Of a stretch of 64,000 nt of DNA, positions 45,294 to 55,597 are shown one piece after another. The number at the start of each line of letters is the position of its first letter. Positions within the stretch are counted from its first letter, which is position 1. This DNA comes from Lachnospiraceae bacterium YSB2008 (GTDB lineage Bacteria; Bacillota; Clostridia; Lachnospirales; Lachnospiraceae): positions 186,001 to 250,000 of the forward strand of contig JHWR01000002.1 of assembly GCA_000687655.1 (NCBI GenBank), given 5' to 3'. The notes beneath the pieces are model-generated. The model ran no database searches. It saw only the letters and a list, made by a program, of their open reading frames with translations, and had not been told where the DNA came from. A program made the position numbers and the translations under genes.

Positions 45294-46628
45294 CTACTGA
45301 GGAATCATTATTCCACCAAAATATTCAGGTATACCCTTGCTGTCGTTAAGAATAAATCCCCTAGGCTTAAGAGTAATATATTTTCCATCTGCTTTTTTAG
45401 CACGGTAGGTAATAGAATATAGAACCGGTGTTCCTTCTAAAACAGATGCAGCAGCCTCTACATATTTATCTACATCTTCAGGATGTATATATTTCTTCCA
45501 TACATCTTCTACTTTATACATATAATCCGTCGGAAGACCGAAATCATCTATTGCAGAAAGTGACCATCTGGAAAAATCATATTTAAGGTCAGTCAGGAAT
45601 ATATATCCATCCCCGGCAACGGTATGCAAAGCCCCATATAATCTGTCCAGCTTTCGAATCCTTTCATCAGGGATCTTCTGATCGATTATTTCATGCTTCC
45701 TGATTTCTTCCATAATGCTTCCGGACTTCAATTCAGTTTTATTTGCATACATACGGCCATCAGCCCTGTCGTATACCTCCTGAAAACTTCTGTCTAATTT
45801 AGGATTGTATTTTGCCATACCATATGCAACTACAGGGCCTGTTCGGAGACGTCCGTTGGTTTCTGATTCTTTCTTCAGAATATCAAGTAAGAATTCACGG
45901 TTTTTGAAATCATTACCTGTCAGTATAACGGCAAACTCATCTCCTCCAACTCTGTATACCGAGCTATCCTCAATAACTCCGCATATCATGTGGCTAGCTT
46001 TTTGTATAGCTTCATCTCCAAAGCTGTGCCCTCTGGTATCATTTATACGCTTCAGATCATTTATATCACACATGATAACAGCAAACTCCGGTTCGGAATC
46101 TTCGCTTTTTATCATCTCATCTATTTCGTCAACAATTTCAGTAAAGGCATTTTTATTCTTTATTCCGGTTAATTCATCAAGCCTCATCAGACGTTCAGCA
46201 GATTGAAGAAACATTTCCTGTTCTTCCCTTTCAACAAACTCGGCTTCTATATTTTTAATACAGCCCAGTATATGCTTCCTGTCATCGCATAAAACACTGA
46301 AATGACAAACATGCATTATCTTTCCATCCAGAACAAATCTAAATACAACCAGACTGGAATTGTTTTCAGACAGTTTTTTCAATAGTTTTTCACTGTCAAT
46401 AAGACTCAATACGTAATCAAGGTCATCAGGGTGAACAGTTCTTTTTGCCTGTTCGGACAAAAATGAAAAGAAATCACTTCCCTGTTCCGGAAGGTTCAAG
46501 CCTGATAACATCTCAGAATGAAAAAACTCAATAAAGTTTCCAGATTCAGTATCTACGTAATACAAACTATCAAACTGCTTCGCTAAAGTATGTGCAACCA
46601 AGTCAAATGCTAAATTATCTAGATTCAT
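45294..46628 (-). CDS. PAS-GGDEF-PAS diguanylate cyclase
   Basis: 444 residues. A PAS-like N-terminal region (residues ~15-130) is followed by GGDEF (about 145-300). It has LTGIKNKNAF at the start, the metal-binding CDINDLKRINDTRGHSFGD, and an intact active site RVGGDEFAVIL. No RxxD inhibitory site is seen five residues upstream. A second PAS-like domain (about 340-440) ends the protein. It should make c-di-GMP under control of two sensors. GGGGG lies six bases before ATG. A palindrome at 46709-46721 sits beside its likely -10 box. Confidence 0.88.
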   Translation of the reverse strand: MNLDNLAFDLVAHTLAKQFDSLYYVDTESGNFIEFFHSEMLSGLNLPEQGSDFFSFLSEQAKRTVHPDDLDYVLSLIDSEKLLKKLSENNSSLVVFRFVLDGKIMHVCHFSVLCDDRKHILGCIKNIEAEFVEREEQEMFLQSAERLMRLDELTGIKNKNAFTEIVDEIDEMIKSEDSEPEFAVIMCDINDLKRINDTRGHSFGDEAIQKASHMICGVIEDSSVYRVGGDEFAVILTGNDFKNREFLLDILKKESETNGRLRTGPVVAYGMAKYNPKLDRSFQEVYDRADGRMYANKTELKSGSIMEEIRKHEIIDQKIPDERIRKLDRLYGALHTVAGDGYIFLTDLKYDFSRWSLSAIDDFGLPTDYMYKVEDVWKKYIHPEDVDKYVEAAASVLEGTPVLYSITYRAKKADGKYITLKPRGFILNDSKGIPEYFGGIMIPQ

Positions 46629-46737
46629 ATTATGCCCCCTTTCAGTCTGATTATGTCATTTCCATTTATACCCCTTTCAGGATGTATTACATCTTAAATA
46701 ATTATATCATTGTCAGACAATTATTCCCATCATTTTT

Positions 46738-47784
46738 TTACCATCTGCTCGTTACAATCCAGAATATAAGATTGAACAGCATCACCAGAAGAGGAACGCT
46801 GAAAACAATCAGTCCCAGAATAATCATCTTAGGAATAGATACAGGTCTCTTGCAGTTACCGCGCTGTTTATGACCACTGCATACTACGTTATAAGACTTG
46901 CCTTTATATCTCATGGCTGTGAGCCAGACCGGAACAAGAATATATCTGAATTTCACGTTGCTGTATTCCGTCGAAAGCTGAAGATTTCTGTAAGTATCCG
47001 CACGCTCGTTATTGCAGGCTGCACTCTCAAGTGTTCTGCGCTGATTAGCCTTCGCAAGCCCCCACGCCTCGTCGATTCCTATAGTATATTTCTCGGCAGC
47101 GAAGCCCTGAAGTGCATCCGGCGTATAGGGAACAATGTCCTCAGGCCCAAACTGAATGACAGAATTCAGAAGCTTGTCCCCATAAAAGCGCCTGCTTCCG
47201 CATGTCTTTATATCATTAAATGATTTATTTAATATACCCGATTTCTGCCTCCATTTTGTTCTTGAACTATCACCGGTCTCTTCCGTATAACCGAAATCAC
47301 CGAAATAGGTCGAAACAGTATCGGCATCAAATGTCCAGAAAGGAATATACACACCTACCAGATTACCGAGAACCTTTCCGGTCCTGAAATCCTCCGGAGA
47401 CCATAGTGCCCACTTATTCCATTTGTAGAAGAATTTTTGAACATCTTCTTTTGAAAAGGAAAATGGAATGATACCCATAGGAGTCAACCCATAGTTATTA
47501 TCTTCAACCGGAAGAACACTGTTGGATCCGCAGTATGGGCATGACATGGAAATCTGATTTGGATCATAGAGTGTAACTGCACCACATTGACTACAGCTCA
47601 CCGCCCTTCTTATCAGCTGCCATTCATTTCCGGAATCCCTGACAGCAGACTCAAAATCAACCTCATCCACTATTGCCTGCTCTTCAGGTCTGTGAAGTTG
47701 CTTCGTAAACCCACACGAATCACACATCAGACCGAAACTGGCCGGATCATATCTCATCTCACCGCCACAACAGATACATTTCAT
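46738..47784 (-). CDS. Zinc-ribbon membrane protein
   Basis: 348 residues. Two four-Cys zinc ribbons occur: CICCGGEMRYDPASFGLMC with CDSCG (residues 3-25), and CSQCGAV with CPYCGSNS (near residues 64-88). The middle is soluble (IPFSFSKEDVQKFFYKW, YIPFWTFDAD) and one or two helices lie at the end (about 320-345). This matches the TFIIB-type zinc-ribbon membrane proteins common in Firmicutes, of unknown role. It lies 34 bases after the S37 peptidase and is the last gene of the long leftward run. Confidence 0.75.
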   Translation of the reverse strand: MKCICCGGEMRYDPASFGLMCDSCGFTKQLHRPEEQAIVDEVDFESAVRDSGNEWQLIRRAVSCSQCGAVTLYDPNQISMSCPYCGSNSVLPVEDNNYGLTPMGIIPFSFSKEDVQKFFYKWNKWALWSPEDFRTGKVLGNLVGVYIPFWTFDADTVSTYFGDFGYTEETGDSSRTKWRQKSGILNKSFNDIKTCGSRRFYGDKLLNSVIQFGPEDIVPYTPDALQGFAAEKYTIGIDEAWGLAKANQRRTLESAACNNERADTYRNLQLSTEYSNVKFRYILVPVWLTAMRYKGKSYNVVCSGHKQRGNCKRPVSIPKMIILGLIVFSVPLLVMLFNLIFWIVTSRW

Positions 47785-47818
47785 ACATTTACCCCCATAA
47801 TCTTAACTCTCTGCGGGT

Positions 47819-49318
47819 TTATTTGGCCTGCTCTCCAAGCCATTCATCAAGGATTGATATAATCTCTTTCTTCTTATCTTTCGGCATATTCTTGATGCAG
47901 GAAGAGTGTGGTTTCGACGGATGAACGAATATCTTAATGTTGTCGCTCTCCTTCACCGGCATAGCAACACCATACCATGGATCAGTAGATCCATATATCA
48001 TAAGATGCTTTGCGTTGGTTGTGTCCATGGAGGCAACTAGATTATCGTGTAAAGTACCGTCATATTTAAATGCACTCTTTTCCTCAGGTGTAAACACCAT
48101 GTTCTGCATAAATTCAGCTTCCATATCCTCTGTAACAGATAATCTGTCTGAAAGCCCTTCTTTATCAAGAGCCTCTCTCAGATATGAGAAGTTATAATGA
48201 TACTGACCATATTCAGTAGCTGCATTAACATAGAATGGCCATGGCAGATAATTGGTGCTCCAGTCGCGAGGATCCTGTACTTTAAGAAGCAGCTTGTATA
48301 CAGCATCTGCCTTCTTCTTCCTCTCTTTGTCAGAACCATCAGGCATATCAAGGACCTTCTTAATCATTTTAAAATCTTTACCCGACTGCCAGAACTGCAC
48401 AGCAAACTCCAGCACATTCATGTCATAAAGGCGTTCGGGTGTAGCATAATCCACATATTTTGTTGCAGCCATATTGACTTTTTTCTCATACCTCGGCTTA
48501 AGATCATTCTTATACCTCATGGCTTCAACCTGAAAGGCCAGGACCATATCTCTGTATTCCTTTGCCTGATCTTCACCATAGGCTTCATTACCTATTGTAT
48601 TGTACACATTGTCATAGAAACGTTCATCATCCAGGCCATCCGAACAAGGTGCAACATAAGCCAGATAAACCAGCATATCATCCGGATAATAATAACTGTA
48701 TACATTTGTCTCAAGACCGCCTCGGCTTGTTCCGATAGATAACCATTTATCCCCAAGCACAGACTTGAGAGTCGTGTAAATGTGATGATAATCAGCTGCA
48801 GTATTCTCAGACGTGAAATAAGTCCAGTATTTCACGTCATCATTGGTCATGTCATCAGGTCTTGACTTGCCGCAGAAACGATGCTCAACATGGATATAAT
48901 TACCATTGTAGAGTTTAGCCGACTCGGGTGCGCCTTCAAAAGAAAGCATACCCGGAATCATATTATCCATAAGTCCATAGCCATCTGTTTCGAGAACACT
49001 TACTTTTGAATTCTTACGAACATTAACAATAACTCTTTGAGGGAATTTTCCCGCAGACGGATTATTCCAATCCAACGGCTGCTGATATGTGACTACGTAT
49101 TTTTCAGATATAAAAGAAAATGGAACGTGCCATATTTCTTTAACGTCACTTACGCCATCCATGGCTGAAAGCTCCGTGATTCTCGTCTTATTTCTCTTAA
49201 ATCCAAGATTGTAAAAAATAATGAAGAGTATCACAATTACTCCAAAAATAATGAGGAGACGAATCACTTTGCTTTTCTTCTTCTCTTTAGTTTTCTGCTT
49301 ATTTTCTTCCGGTTCCAT
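47819..49318 (-). CDS. Membrane-anchored S37 (PS-10)-type serine peptidase
   Basis: 499 residues. A basic N-terminus and one helix (residues 20-42) anchor an alpha/beta-hydrolase domain outside the cell. VEHRFCGKSRP and the nucleophile elbow GTSRGGLETN (Ser near residue 195) match S37 tripeptidyl aminopeptidases. GSTDPWYG carries the catalytic Asp and HPSKPHSSCI the His. It should release short peptides from the N-terminus of exported substrates. Its start overlaps the preceding stop by one base. Confidence 0.85.
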   Translation of the reverse strand: MEPEENKQKTKEKKKSKVIRLLIIFGVIVILFIIFYNLGFKRNKTRITELSAMDGVSDVKEIWHVPFSFISEKYVVTYQQPLDWNNPSAGKFPQRVIVNVRKNSKVSVLETDGYGLMDNMIPGMLSFEGAPESAKLYNGNYIHVEHRFCGKSRPDDMTNDDVKYWTYFTSENTAADYHHIYTTLKSVLGDKWLSIGTSRGGLETNVYSYYYPDDMLVYLAYVAPCSDGLDDERFYDNVYNTIGNEAYGEDQAKEYRDMVLAFQVEAMRYKNDLKPRYEKKVNMAATKYVDYATPERLYDMNVLEFAVQFWQSGKDFKMIKKVLDMPDGSDKERKKKADAVYKLLLKVQDPRDWSTNYLPWPFYVNAATEYGQYHYNFSYLREALDKEGLSDRLSVTEDMEAEFMQNMVFTPEEKSAFKYDGTLHDNLVASMDTTNAKHLMIYGSTDPWYGVAMPVKESDNIKIFVHPSKPHSSCIKNMPKDKKKEIISILDEWLGEQAK

Positions 49319-50160
49319 TAAAAACTCCCTTCCTGATTCTCATCTCCATTCATTGGCTCGCCAACAATACCGTCGGCTTCAACCACTTCATCATTAGTTT
49401 TCTTACCCTTCTTTACTTTTTTCACCCTCTCCTTCTTCTTGAACTTGAATACTAGCATCGAAAGCAGAACCGGTACGATGAGATGGATCAGGAACAAAAC
49501 GAAATAAAAGACTTCAGCATCTGAATAAAGAAGCTGCGTATAAGCAGTGTCCGCTGTGACCCTCGGTGCAACTATAATTGCTATTATAAATTCTATTCCG
49601 GCAAAGAATTCAGTTTCTTTAAAGAATACCGCAGCGCCATATGCAAGAACTAAATATACTATTGCCGGTATGATAGGAAATGCGAAAATGTACAGTGTAA
49701 AAAGTGCTGCGCCATAACACGTGATGCTTGCCAGGCAGTCAATACCGATACGGAGTGCAAGCATCCCTATCTGCTCCGATGTACTGTGGGCAGCGAAGCA
49801 AAGCCCGAGCAGCAGTGCAACAATCAGCATCAGGACATGGCAGCATATAAGTATCAGTGAACCGGCGAAGAACTTGGACAGCACGCCTGCCGCTCTGTTC
49901 TTCCCCTTCTCCTCGACCATAACAATCGAAGTACGCGTGAACTTCCTGCAATAAACGCTTATGATCAGCGCGAGACCCGGCAGCCAGCTGAATATATTAT
50001 AAATATAGTCATACATACCGAAGAAATAGGTCTCATCATTCCAATAATCAACCTTCGTATATATCGTTACCGCCAGCGCCCCGAGATAAGTCAGGATGAT
50101 CATCACTATGAATCTTTTCTTTTTAATTATATTTTTTATATCTTCTCTAAGTAATTCCAT
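49318..50160 (-). CDS. Six-helix membrane protein, ABC-2-permease-like
   Basis: About 280 residues with six hydrophobic segments and a Lys/Glu-rich cytoplasmic tail. Topology resembles ABC-2 permeases, but no ATPase is encoded nearby. ATG 50160 is chosen because AGGGG lies eight bases upstream. It lies 11 bases after the M13 peptidase and directly before the S37 peptidase. Confidence 0.6.
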   Translation of the reverse strand: MELLREDIKNIIKKKRFIVMIILTYLGALAVTIYTKVDYWNDETYFFGMYDYIYNIFSWLPGLALIISVYCRKFTRTSIVMVEEKGKNRAAGVLSKFFAGSLILICCHVLMLIVALLLGLCFAAHSTSEQIGMLALRIGIDCLASITCYGAALFTLYIFAFPIIPAIVYLVLAYGAAVFFKETEFFAGIEFIIAIIVAPRVTADTAYTQLLYSDAEVFYFVLFLIHLIVPVLLSMLVFKFKKKERVKKVKKGKKTNDEVVEADGIVGEPMNGDENQEGSF

Positions 50161-50171
50161 AGTCATCACCC

Positions 50172-52217
50172 CTACCAGATCTTGATTCTATATTCAGGCG
50201 CGATATACATGCCGTCGCCCGGGCCTATATCATATTCTTCATAAAACTCCTCATACTGCATCAGAACATAATTTATTCTAAGATATGCCAGAGGATGAGG
50301 ATCTGTCTTGATTCTATCCATGGCATCTCGCTTAGACTCGAGCCTCTGCCAATGGACCGCATACTCCCTGAAGAATGTGTCATAATCAAAATCATCATAA
50401 TCCTTCGCGAGCAGCAGGCATACTCTGCCGCCCTCTATATCAGCGATTGCTTCGCCTGTAATATCATTGGATGCTTCGTAATAACCCGATCCATCAAATG
50501 TTTCAAATGAGGAAAGCTGACTTCTGATTCTGCCTGACATGACGTTCCAGTTCTTAAGATCATCCGCACTGATAAAATCAACGAGATTTCCATTAGCATC
50601 ATAATGAATTCCATGACTGTCAAATGCATGAGACAGTTCATGACCCAATATGGTTCCTATGAATGCAAGCTTCTTCTCAAATGGATCATCTATTGAATAA
50701 GCAGGCTCTTCGAGTATTCCTATATCGATAAAAATAGAATTCATTGGTGGATAATAATATGAATTAACATTCGTAGTTGAAGTATCTGAATTATATATAT
50801 CCCATACAACCTTACCTTCGGCAATTTCAGTCATATCACCTATATGCTCATATTTGAACTTGTTCAGCACACAGAGCGCATCAAGATATGATCCGCCCTC
50901 TTCCGAAGAAACCAGTTCTATTCCTGAATAATCTGCCGTATTCGAAGGCTTCATAACAAACTCATTGATCTTATCAAGCTTTTCTGCAACCGCCTTCTTG
51001 CCCTCGTCCGAGAGCGTTTCATTTTCATTTATTTCTATCTTATATTTTTCCTTAAGCATATGAATGATATTCAGCATATCATCACATACATCCTGATCAT
51101 AATAATAATCTATGTACGCCTGATCCATAGCGCCGCCAAGGAAGGATTCCTTCAGAATCTCATAGAAATACCATTCAGGATCCTTGTCATGTCTCTCCTC
51201 GAAAGGATTGGTCTTATCCATAGCAGTATTTCTGAGCACATCAAATGAATCGCTGTCAAGATACCTGATAGCTTTTTCACAAAGACGCAGCTTGAAATAT
51301 GACTTGATGTCCTCAACATTATTCTCAGTATAAATAGTTTCAAGCTCATCAAGATATACGAGTGCGCCTGAGTAATTCTTGGAATCAGTGATAGAATAAT
51401 GATCCAGCATTTCTCCGAGAGGATATGCACCGGCCTTCTCTATCATTTCGTCTCTTGTATGAACTCCTACATAATCCCAGGTTTCGTTAAATGCCAGATG
51501 AATGAGCTCCGACTCAAAGCGGAAGCCCTGGCTGATAGTCTTATCTATGTCGTCCTTTGTATATCCGCATCGGTCAAGAAGATACTCAACCTGGCTTTCC
51601 TTAGTCTGTTTCTTCTTGAAAGCATCTTCTGTCATATCCAGATAGTATTCTGTCTTTTCGAGAGTAGGTTCCGGCGTCTCGACCATGAGAGTAAAGGCAT
51701 CATCTATACCTTCATCATTAACATAGTCAAGCTCGACAAGTGATAAAGCAAATGGATTGCTGTCGTTATCGATCATATAAGCCGATACGTCAGCAAGAGA
51801 ATTGATATCATCGATACATTTTAAATACTTTTTGAGTGGCTCTACGCCAAGTGAATTTCGATAATCGACATCATAAAGATCGTCCGCAATACGGACAAGT
51901 TCGATATTTTTATTCTGAACGGACTCATCATTTATAAGAGCTCTTTTGTTGGCATCTACTTTCCTGGAAACGTCACCAAAAGGTCCTATAGTATAACTGA
52001 AATCTCGCTCCTGTTTCGTGGACCATTCGTGATTCACGTATGCCGCGAAATCGTCCTTTGGATCGGCATCTGCAGTCTCATCAATAGTCTCGAAAATATT
52101 CGAGTTCGTCCATTGATATGTAAAACCTTCAACTGTAGAAACATCATCGCAACCGACAGTGCCGAGTAACATAGCTGTTGCAACGGCAACTGACATAACC
52201 CTCTTAAATACCTTCAC
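50172..52217 (-). CDS. M13 (neprilysin-like) zinc metallopeptidase lipoprotein
   Basis: About 681 residues. The zinc site HELSHAFDSHG (HExxH, near residue 500) and the third ligand in GEAIADIEGG are present; NSYYYPPMNSIFIDIGIL precedes it, as in the family. The start is taken as GTG 52217, with GGAGG nine bases upstream, giving a signal peptide with lipobox GTVGC, so the enzyme is membrane-linked outside the cell. ATG 52235 would add six residues. M13 enzymes cut short peptides on the amino side of hydrophobic residues. Bacterial roles are little known. Confidence 0.92.
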   Translation of the reverse strand: MKVFKRVMSVAVATAMLLGTVGCDDVSTVEGFTYQWTNSNIFETIDETADADPKDDFAAYVNHEWSTKQERDFSYTIGPFGDVSRKVDANKRALINDESVQNKNIELVRIADDLYDVDYRNSLGVEPLKKYLKCIDDINSLADVSAYMIDNDSNPFALSLVELDYVNDEGIDDAFTLMVETPEPTLEKTEYYLDMTEDAFKKKQTKESQVEYLLDRCGYTKDDIDKTISQGFRFESELIHLAFNETWDYVGVHTRDEMIEKAGAYPLGEMLDHYSITDSKNYSGALVYLDELETIYTENNVEDIKSYFKLRLCEKAIRYLDSDSFDVLRNTAMDKTNPFEERHDKDPEWYFYEILKESFLGGAMDQAYIDYYYDQDVCDDMLNIIHMLKEKYKIEINENETLSDEGKKAVAEKLDKINEFVMKPSNTADYSGIELVSSEEGGSYLDALCVLNKFKYEHIGDMTEIAEGKVVWDIYNSDTSTTNVNSYYYPPMNSIFIDIGILEEPAYSIDDPFEKKLAFIGTILGHELSHAFDSHGIHYDANGNLVDFISADDLKNWNVMSGRIRSQLSSFETFDGSGYYEASNDITGEAIADIEGGRVCLLLAKDYDDFDYDTFFREYAVHWQRLESKRDAMDRIKTDPHPLAYLRINYVLMQYEEFYEEYDIGPGDGMYIAPEYRIKIW

Positions 52218-52234
52218 GCTGTGTAACCTCCACA

Positions 52235-55054
52235 TTATTTTCTTACAAACCTGAATACGCCTGACTTCTCTTCAGGATCGTGGTTTGTGATATAGTCCAT
52301 ATATTTATCAGTCACGTAATCGCTGTTTCCTGAAGCACTTATGTCGTGAAGTATTTCAACTGCTTCTTCTCTACGTCCTTCTCCGAACATACTGATTGCT
52401 TCGCTGAGCATTACGCTGTTATTATGTCGTTTTTCTCTTTCTTCATCAGGAAGGCAGTCAAGAACTTCATAGACTTCCTTAACCTCATTCACTCCTGCAA
52501 CCTGAACAAACCCAAGATATCTTAAATCCAGAGCATCCGGCTGTGTAAGCTTCTCAACCGTATCTTTAGATACAAGCACAGCTGTTTTATATTGTTTTGT
52601 AAGGCTCTCAAATCTTGATGATAGATTGACAGTATCAGAAATAACCGTACCGGAAAGGCGTTCTTCCTCTCCAACAATACCAATCTGTGCCATACCGGTA
52701 TGTATACCAATTCCGATATTAATCTCATCTACACCTATTTTAGCAGCTGTAGAAGAATCCAGAACAATAGCTTTATATATGTCTATTCCACTCCTCAGAG
52801 CATCATCTGCCGTTTCAAACAGTGCCATGATGGCATCACCGATATATTTATCAATAAAGCCATTATTCTTTCGTATTATAGGACCGGCAATACCATAAAT
52901 AACATTAACAAATTCAAAGTTTTCCTTCGTCGTCATCTTTTCTGATATAAGAGAAAATGCTCGTATATCAAGGAAAAGCACTGTAAGCTCTCGACTGTCT
53001 GAATCCCCAAGCTGAAGATCGATAAATTCTTCTTTTCCAAGCAGAGTTCTGAACTGCTCGGGAACAAACTTATAGTAGAACTTCTCTGTTCTGTCCTTCT
53101 CATCAAAGAGCCTCTCCAGATTCTGTCCCATTGAGTTTACTTCATTACAGATATCTCCCATCTCGTCCTTTGACTTATATTCAATCCTTGCGCTAAGATC
53201 ACCCTCTGAGATTCTTTTAACAACTCCTGTAGCTTTCTTTATCATCCTTCTGATATAAAGCGACATAAGCATATTGGTGGCTGCAAAAAAGATAATCACC
53301 ATACATACATAGAATATCATCTTAAGCCATAGTATCCCTCTATATTCATAAAAGGAGTCATTTGTTGTTGTCACCTTAAGATAAATATTCCCGGAAGAGT
53401 TTTTGTCATCTATAAGAGCATAGGCAGATATACTGCTGTACTTAGCTTTTGAGGATAACATATCGTTTATATCCTCAGAGAAATATATACCCTCTTCTCC
53501 ATACATATCCTTATATGTAAAGTCATCTTCTTCAGTAAAAAGAGGCATGCAGGATTTATTCTCATCCGCCAGAATTCCTGCTCTTGTAATATCTGTTCGT
53601 TGTATAATGGAGAATATATAATCTTCACTCCATTTTTCCTTGTGACCGGTACTGATCTCAGACAATTTATTCTGAAGCTTATGATAATCTTTTCCTGTTA
53701 ACTCATTTGCAACAATGAGATTAGAAAAGTCATAGCCATCCAATTCATTAGCTCCAAAATGAGTTATAATACTAAGCTCATTTCTAATACTCTGATTATT
53801 ATGCTCTAAGGTTGTATTATAAATATTTACACCTATAACAATCGCTATTACAGTAAATATAGGAACAGTAACCATTATCTGCTTATAAAAAATGGTCTTT
53901 CTTCTTATAATAAGATTTATAATAATCCCAAATATAGATATGTTATAAACGAAATAAGGTATATAAAGCAGAAATATCAGATAATGATCATCTATCTTAA
54001 GAAGAGTGTCTCTCGCAGTTATTTTCCCATCCTTATAAGTAATCAGCCCATCGGAAAGACATATCGCAAGTACTGATTTACCATTCTCATCTGTATAGGA
54101 GTCTATAAAGCTTATATACTTATTCTCAAATCCTTGTTCATCACCTAAATCAAGTACTTCTTCAGCCGTTCCCTCATTAATCTTGTATATCTTTTCCGGC
54201 TTATTCTTATCAAAAACGAACAGCTCATTATCAATTAAAACTGCATCAGTAAAGTAAGGTGATTTCTCTGTATCAAAATGATACACAACCTCTTTCACCG
54301 GTTCATTAAACTTTGTCTTATATACGTTGCCATCACTTCTGACAAATAGAAAAGAGTCATCAATCGGAATTACACTTACCGTAAATGTACCATTTTCGTC
54401 TGAAGAATAATCCTGACTTATCTCAACCTTTCCGGTATTTGTATCTATCCGATAGAGTTTTGTATTATCTTTATATATAAAACCAAACGTTATATATCCT
54501 TCATAATAATGAAGCCGGCTGATTCCGGATTCCAACTGACTCTCAGTTTCGTCGTACTCTATATCACATATCTTATCTATGTATTTATACTCATTACTAA
54601 GCTTAACAATGCTTTCCTTTGTAAATGATTTGTCTGTTCTGTCTTTATAATATGTCCTTACAGCATATATATCTCCCTGATCAGTTATTACCAGGTTGGA
54701 TGGTGAAAACTTATCTTTATTATCCGCATCTGCAAAGATATCATTGGTAAATGCATAGTTCTTTTCTTTTGTTTCTATATCAAATACTGCCGTATATCCG
54801 TAATATCCAATATCCGATATGGCTGCGATTGTTCCTTTTTCATTAACAGAGAAAGCCTGAACATCCTTAAACCCAGTATCTTTAATTGGATCCTTATTTT
54901 CATCAGTAACTCCATTAATACGGATCGTTATATAATTATCAGTCTGAGTGACAGTAACAATAATTAATGAAACCGTGAGTAATATCAGATACCATCTGAT
55001 TTTTCCGAATAAGGCATATAGAATTTTCTTTAAGAACATTAGTATCTTTTTCAT
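52235..55054 (-). CDS. Membrane class III adenylate/guanylate cyclase with extracellular sensor and HAMP
   Basis: 939 residues. A helix near residues 17-35 is followed by a ~300-residue extracellular region of repeated short strands (propeller-like). More helices lie near 355-385 and 395-415, then another extracellular segment, a helix near 590-612 and a HAMP domain (about 613-665). The cyclase domain (~690-880) has LFLDIRAFS and KYIGDAIMALF for the two metal Asp, and DTVNLSSRFE with the Asn/Arg transition-state pair. It should make cAMP or cGMP on sensing an outside signal. The stop overlaps the start region of the M13 gene. Confidence 0.9.
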   Translation of the reverse strand: MKKILMFLKKILYALFGKIRWYLILLTVSLIIVTVTQTDNYITIRINGVTDENKDPIKDTGFKDVQAFSVNEKGTIAAISDIGYYGYTAVFDIETKEKNYAFTNDIFADADNKDKFSPSNLVITDQGDIYAVRTYYKDRTDKSFTKESIVKLSNEYKYIDKICDIEYDETESQLESGISRLHYYEGYITFGFIYKDNTKLYRIDTNTGKVEISQDYSSDENGTFTVSVIPIDDSFLFVRSDGNVYKTKFNEPVKEVVYHFDTEKSPYFTDAVLIDNELFVFDKNKPEKIYKINEGTAEEVLDLGDEQGFENKYISFIDSYTDENGKSVLAICLSDGLITYKDGKITARDTLLKIDDHYLIFLLYIPYFVYNISIFGIIINLIIRRKTIFYKQIMVTVPIFTVIAIVIGVNIYNTTLEHNNQSIRNELSIITHFGANELDGYDFSNLIVANELTGKDYHKLQNKLSEISTGHKEKWSEDYIFSIIQRTDITRAGILADENKSCMPLFTEEDDFTYKDMYGEEGIYFSEDINDMLSSKAKYSSISAYALIDDKNSSGNIYLKVTTTNDSFYEYRGILWLKMIFYVCMVIIFFAATNMLMSLYIRRMIKKATGVVKRISEGDLSARIEYKSKDEMGDICNEVNSMGQNLERLFDEKDRTEKFYYKFVPEQFRTLLGKEEFIDLQLGDSDSRELTVLFLDIRAFSLISEKMTTKENFEFVNVIYGIAGPIIRKNNGFIDKYIGDAIMALFETADDALRSGIDIYKAIVLDSSTAAKIGVDEINIGIGIHTGMAQIGIVGEEERLSGTVISDTVNLSSRFESLTKQYKTAVLVSKDTVEKLTQPDALDLRYLGFVQVAGVNEVKEVYEVLDCLPDEEREKRHNNSVMLSEAISMFGEGRREEAVEILHDISASGNSDYVTDKYMDYITNHDPEEKSGVFRFVRK

Positions 55055-55063
55055 AAGTGTTTA

Positions 55064-55597
55064 TTATTCTATAACAATTAATGCTGTTCTTCGGCAGGCC
55101 GTAACAATTCTCATAACTGCCGAATACATAACTCCAATGCCAAAAATAATGCCGGTAATATTCAACTGCTTAATGAATACTATGCAAAGAAACGCCATAG
55201 TTATATCTATAATGCCATGAACCAGCTTCAACTTCCAGTTGGGTGATCCTGTTCTCTTTGTCTCAAGTGTTCTTAAAACTCTGACAACTCCTGAGAAGCC
55301 ATGTATTCCAATCAGATACATAAGCACATAATAATGCGGAACGCTTGTAAGTGAACCTGTCAACACGCCAAAATCAAACCAGATAACACCCATAAAGAGT
55401 GACTCTCTTCCACCAACCATATATCGAGCCATAGTGAAATAATACCAGATAGAGCCAATTCCTATCGCTACAAACCAAAAAGCCAGAATAATAACAATAA
55501 GAGGATAGCTTTCCTTTGGATAAAACATCATAACAAACGCTCCCAAAATCATAATGAGCGCAATTGCTATCTCTTTAATTCGCTGCAATTTAGTCAT
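55064..55597 (-). CDS. DUF308-like (HdeD-type) membrane protein
   Basis: 177 residues with six hydrophobic segments, short loops and conserved Gly-rich helices. The layout matches DUF308 proteins. It overlaps the DUF6765-like gene by eight bases and lies nine bases before the cyclase gene. Function unknown. Confidence 0.65.
   Translation of the reverse strand: MTKLQRIKEIAIALIMILGAFVMMFYPKESYPLIVIILAFWFVAIGIGSIWYYFTMARYMVGGRESLFMGVIWFDFGVLTGSLTSVPHYYVLMYLIGIHGFSGVVRVLRTLETKRTGSPNWKLKLVHGIIDITMAFLCIVFIKQLNITGIIFGIGVMYSAVMRIVTACRRTALIVIE

Noticed and set aside
46858-46905. A possible compensated frameshift in the zinc-ribbon protein (odd Cys/His-rich segment before the last helix)
   Set aside because: The changes needed do not restore the frame cleanly, so I treat the gene as intact.
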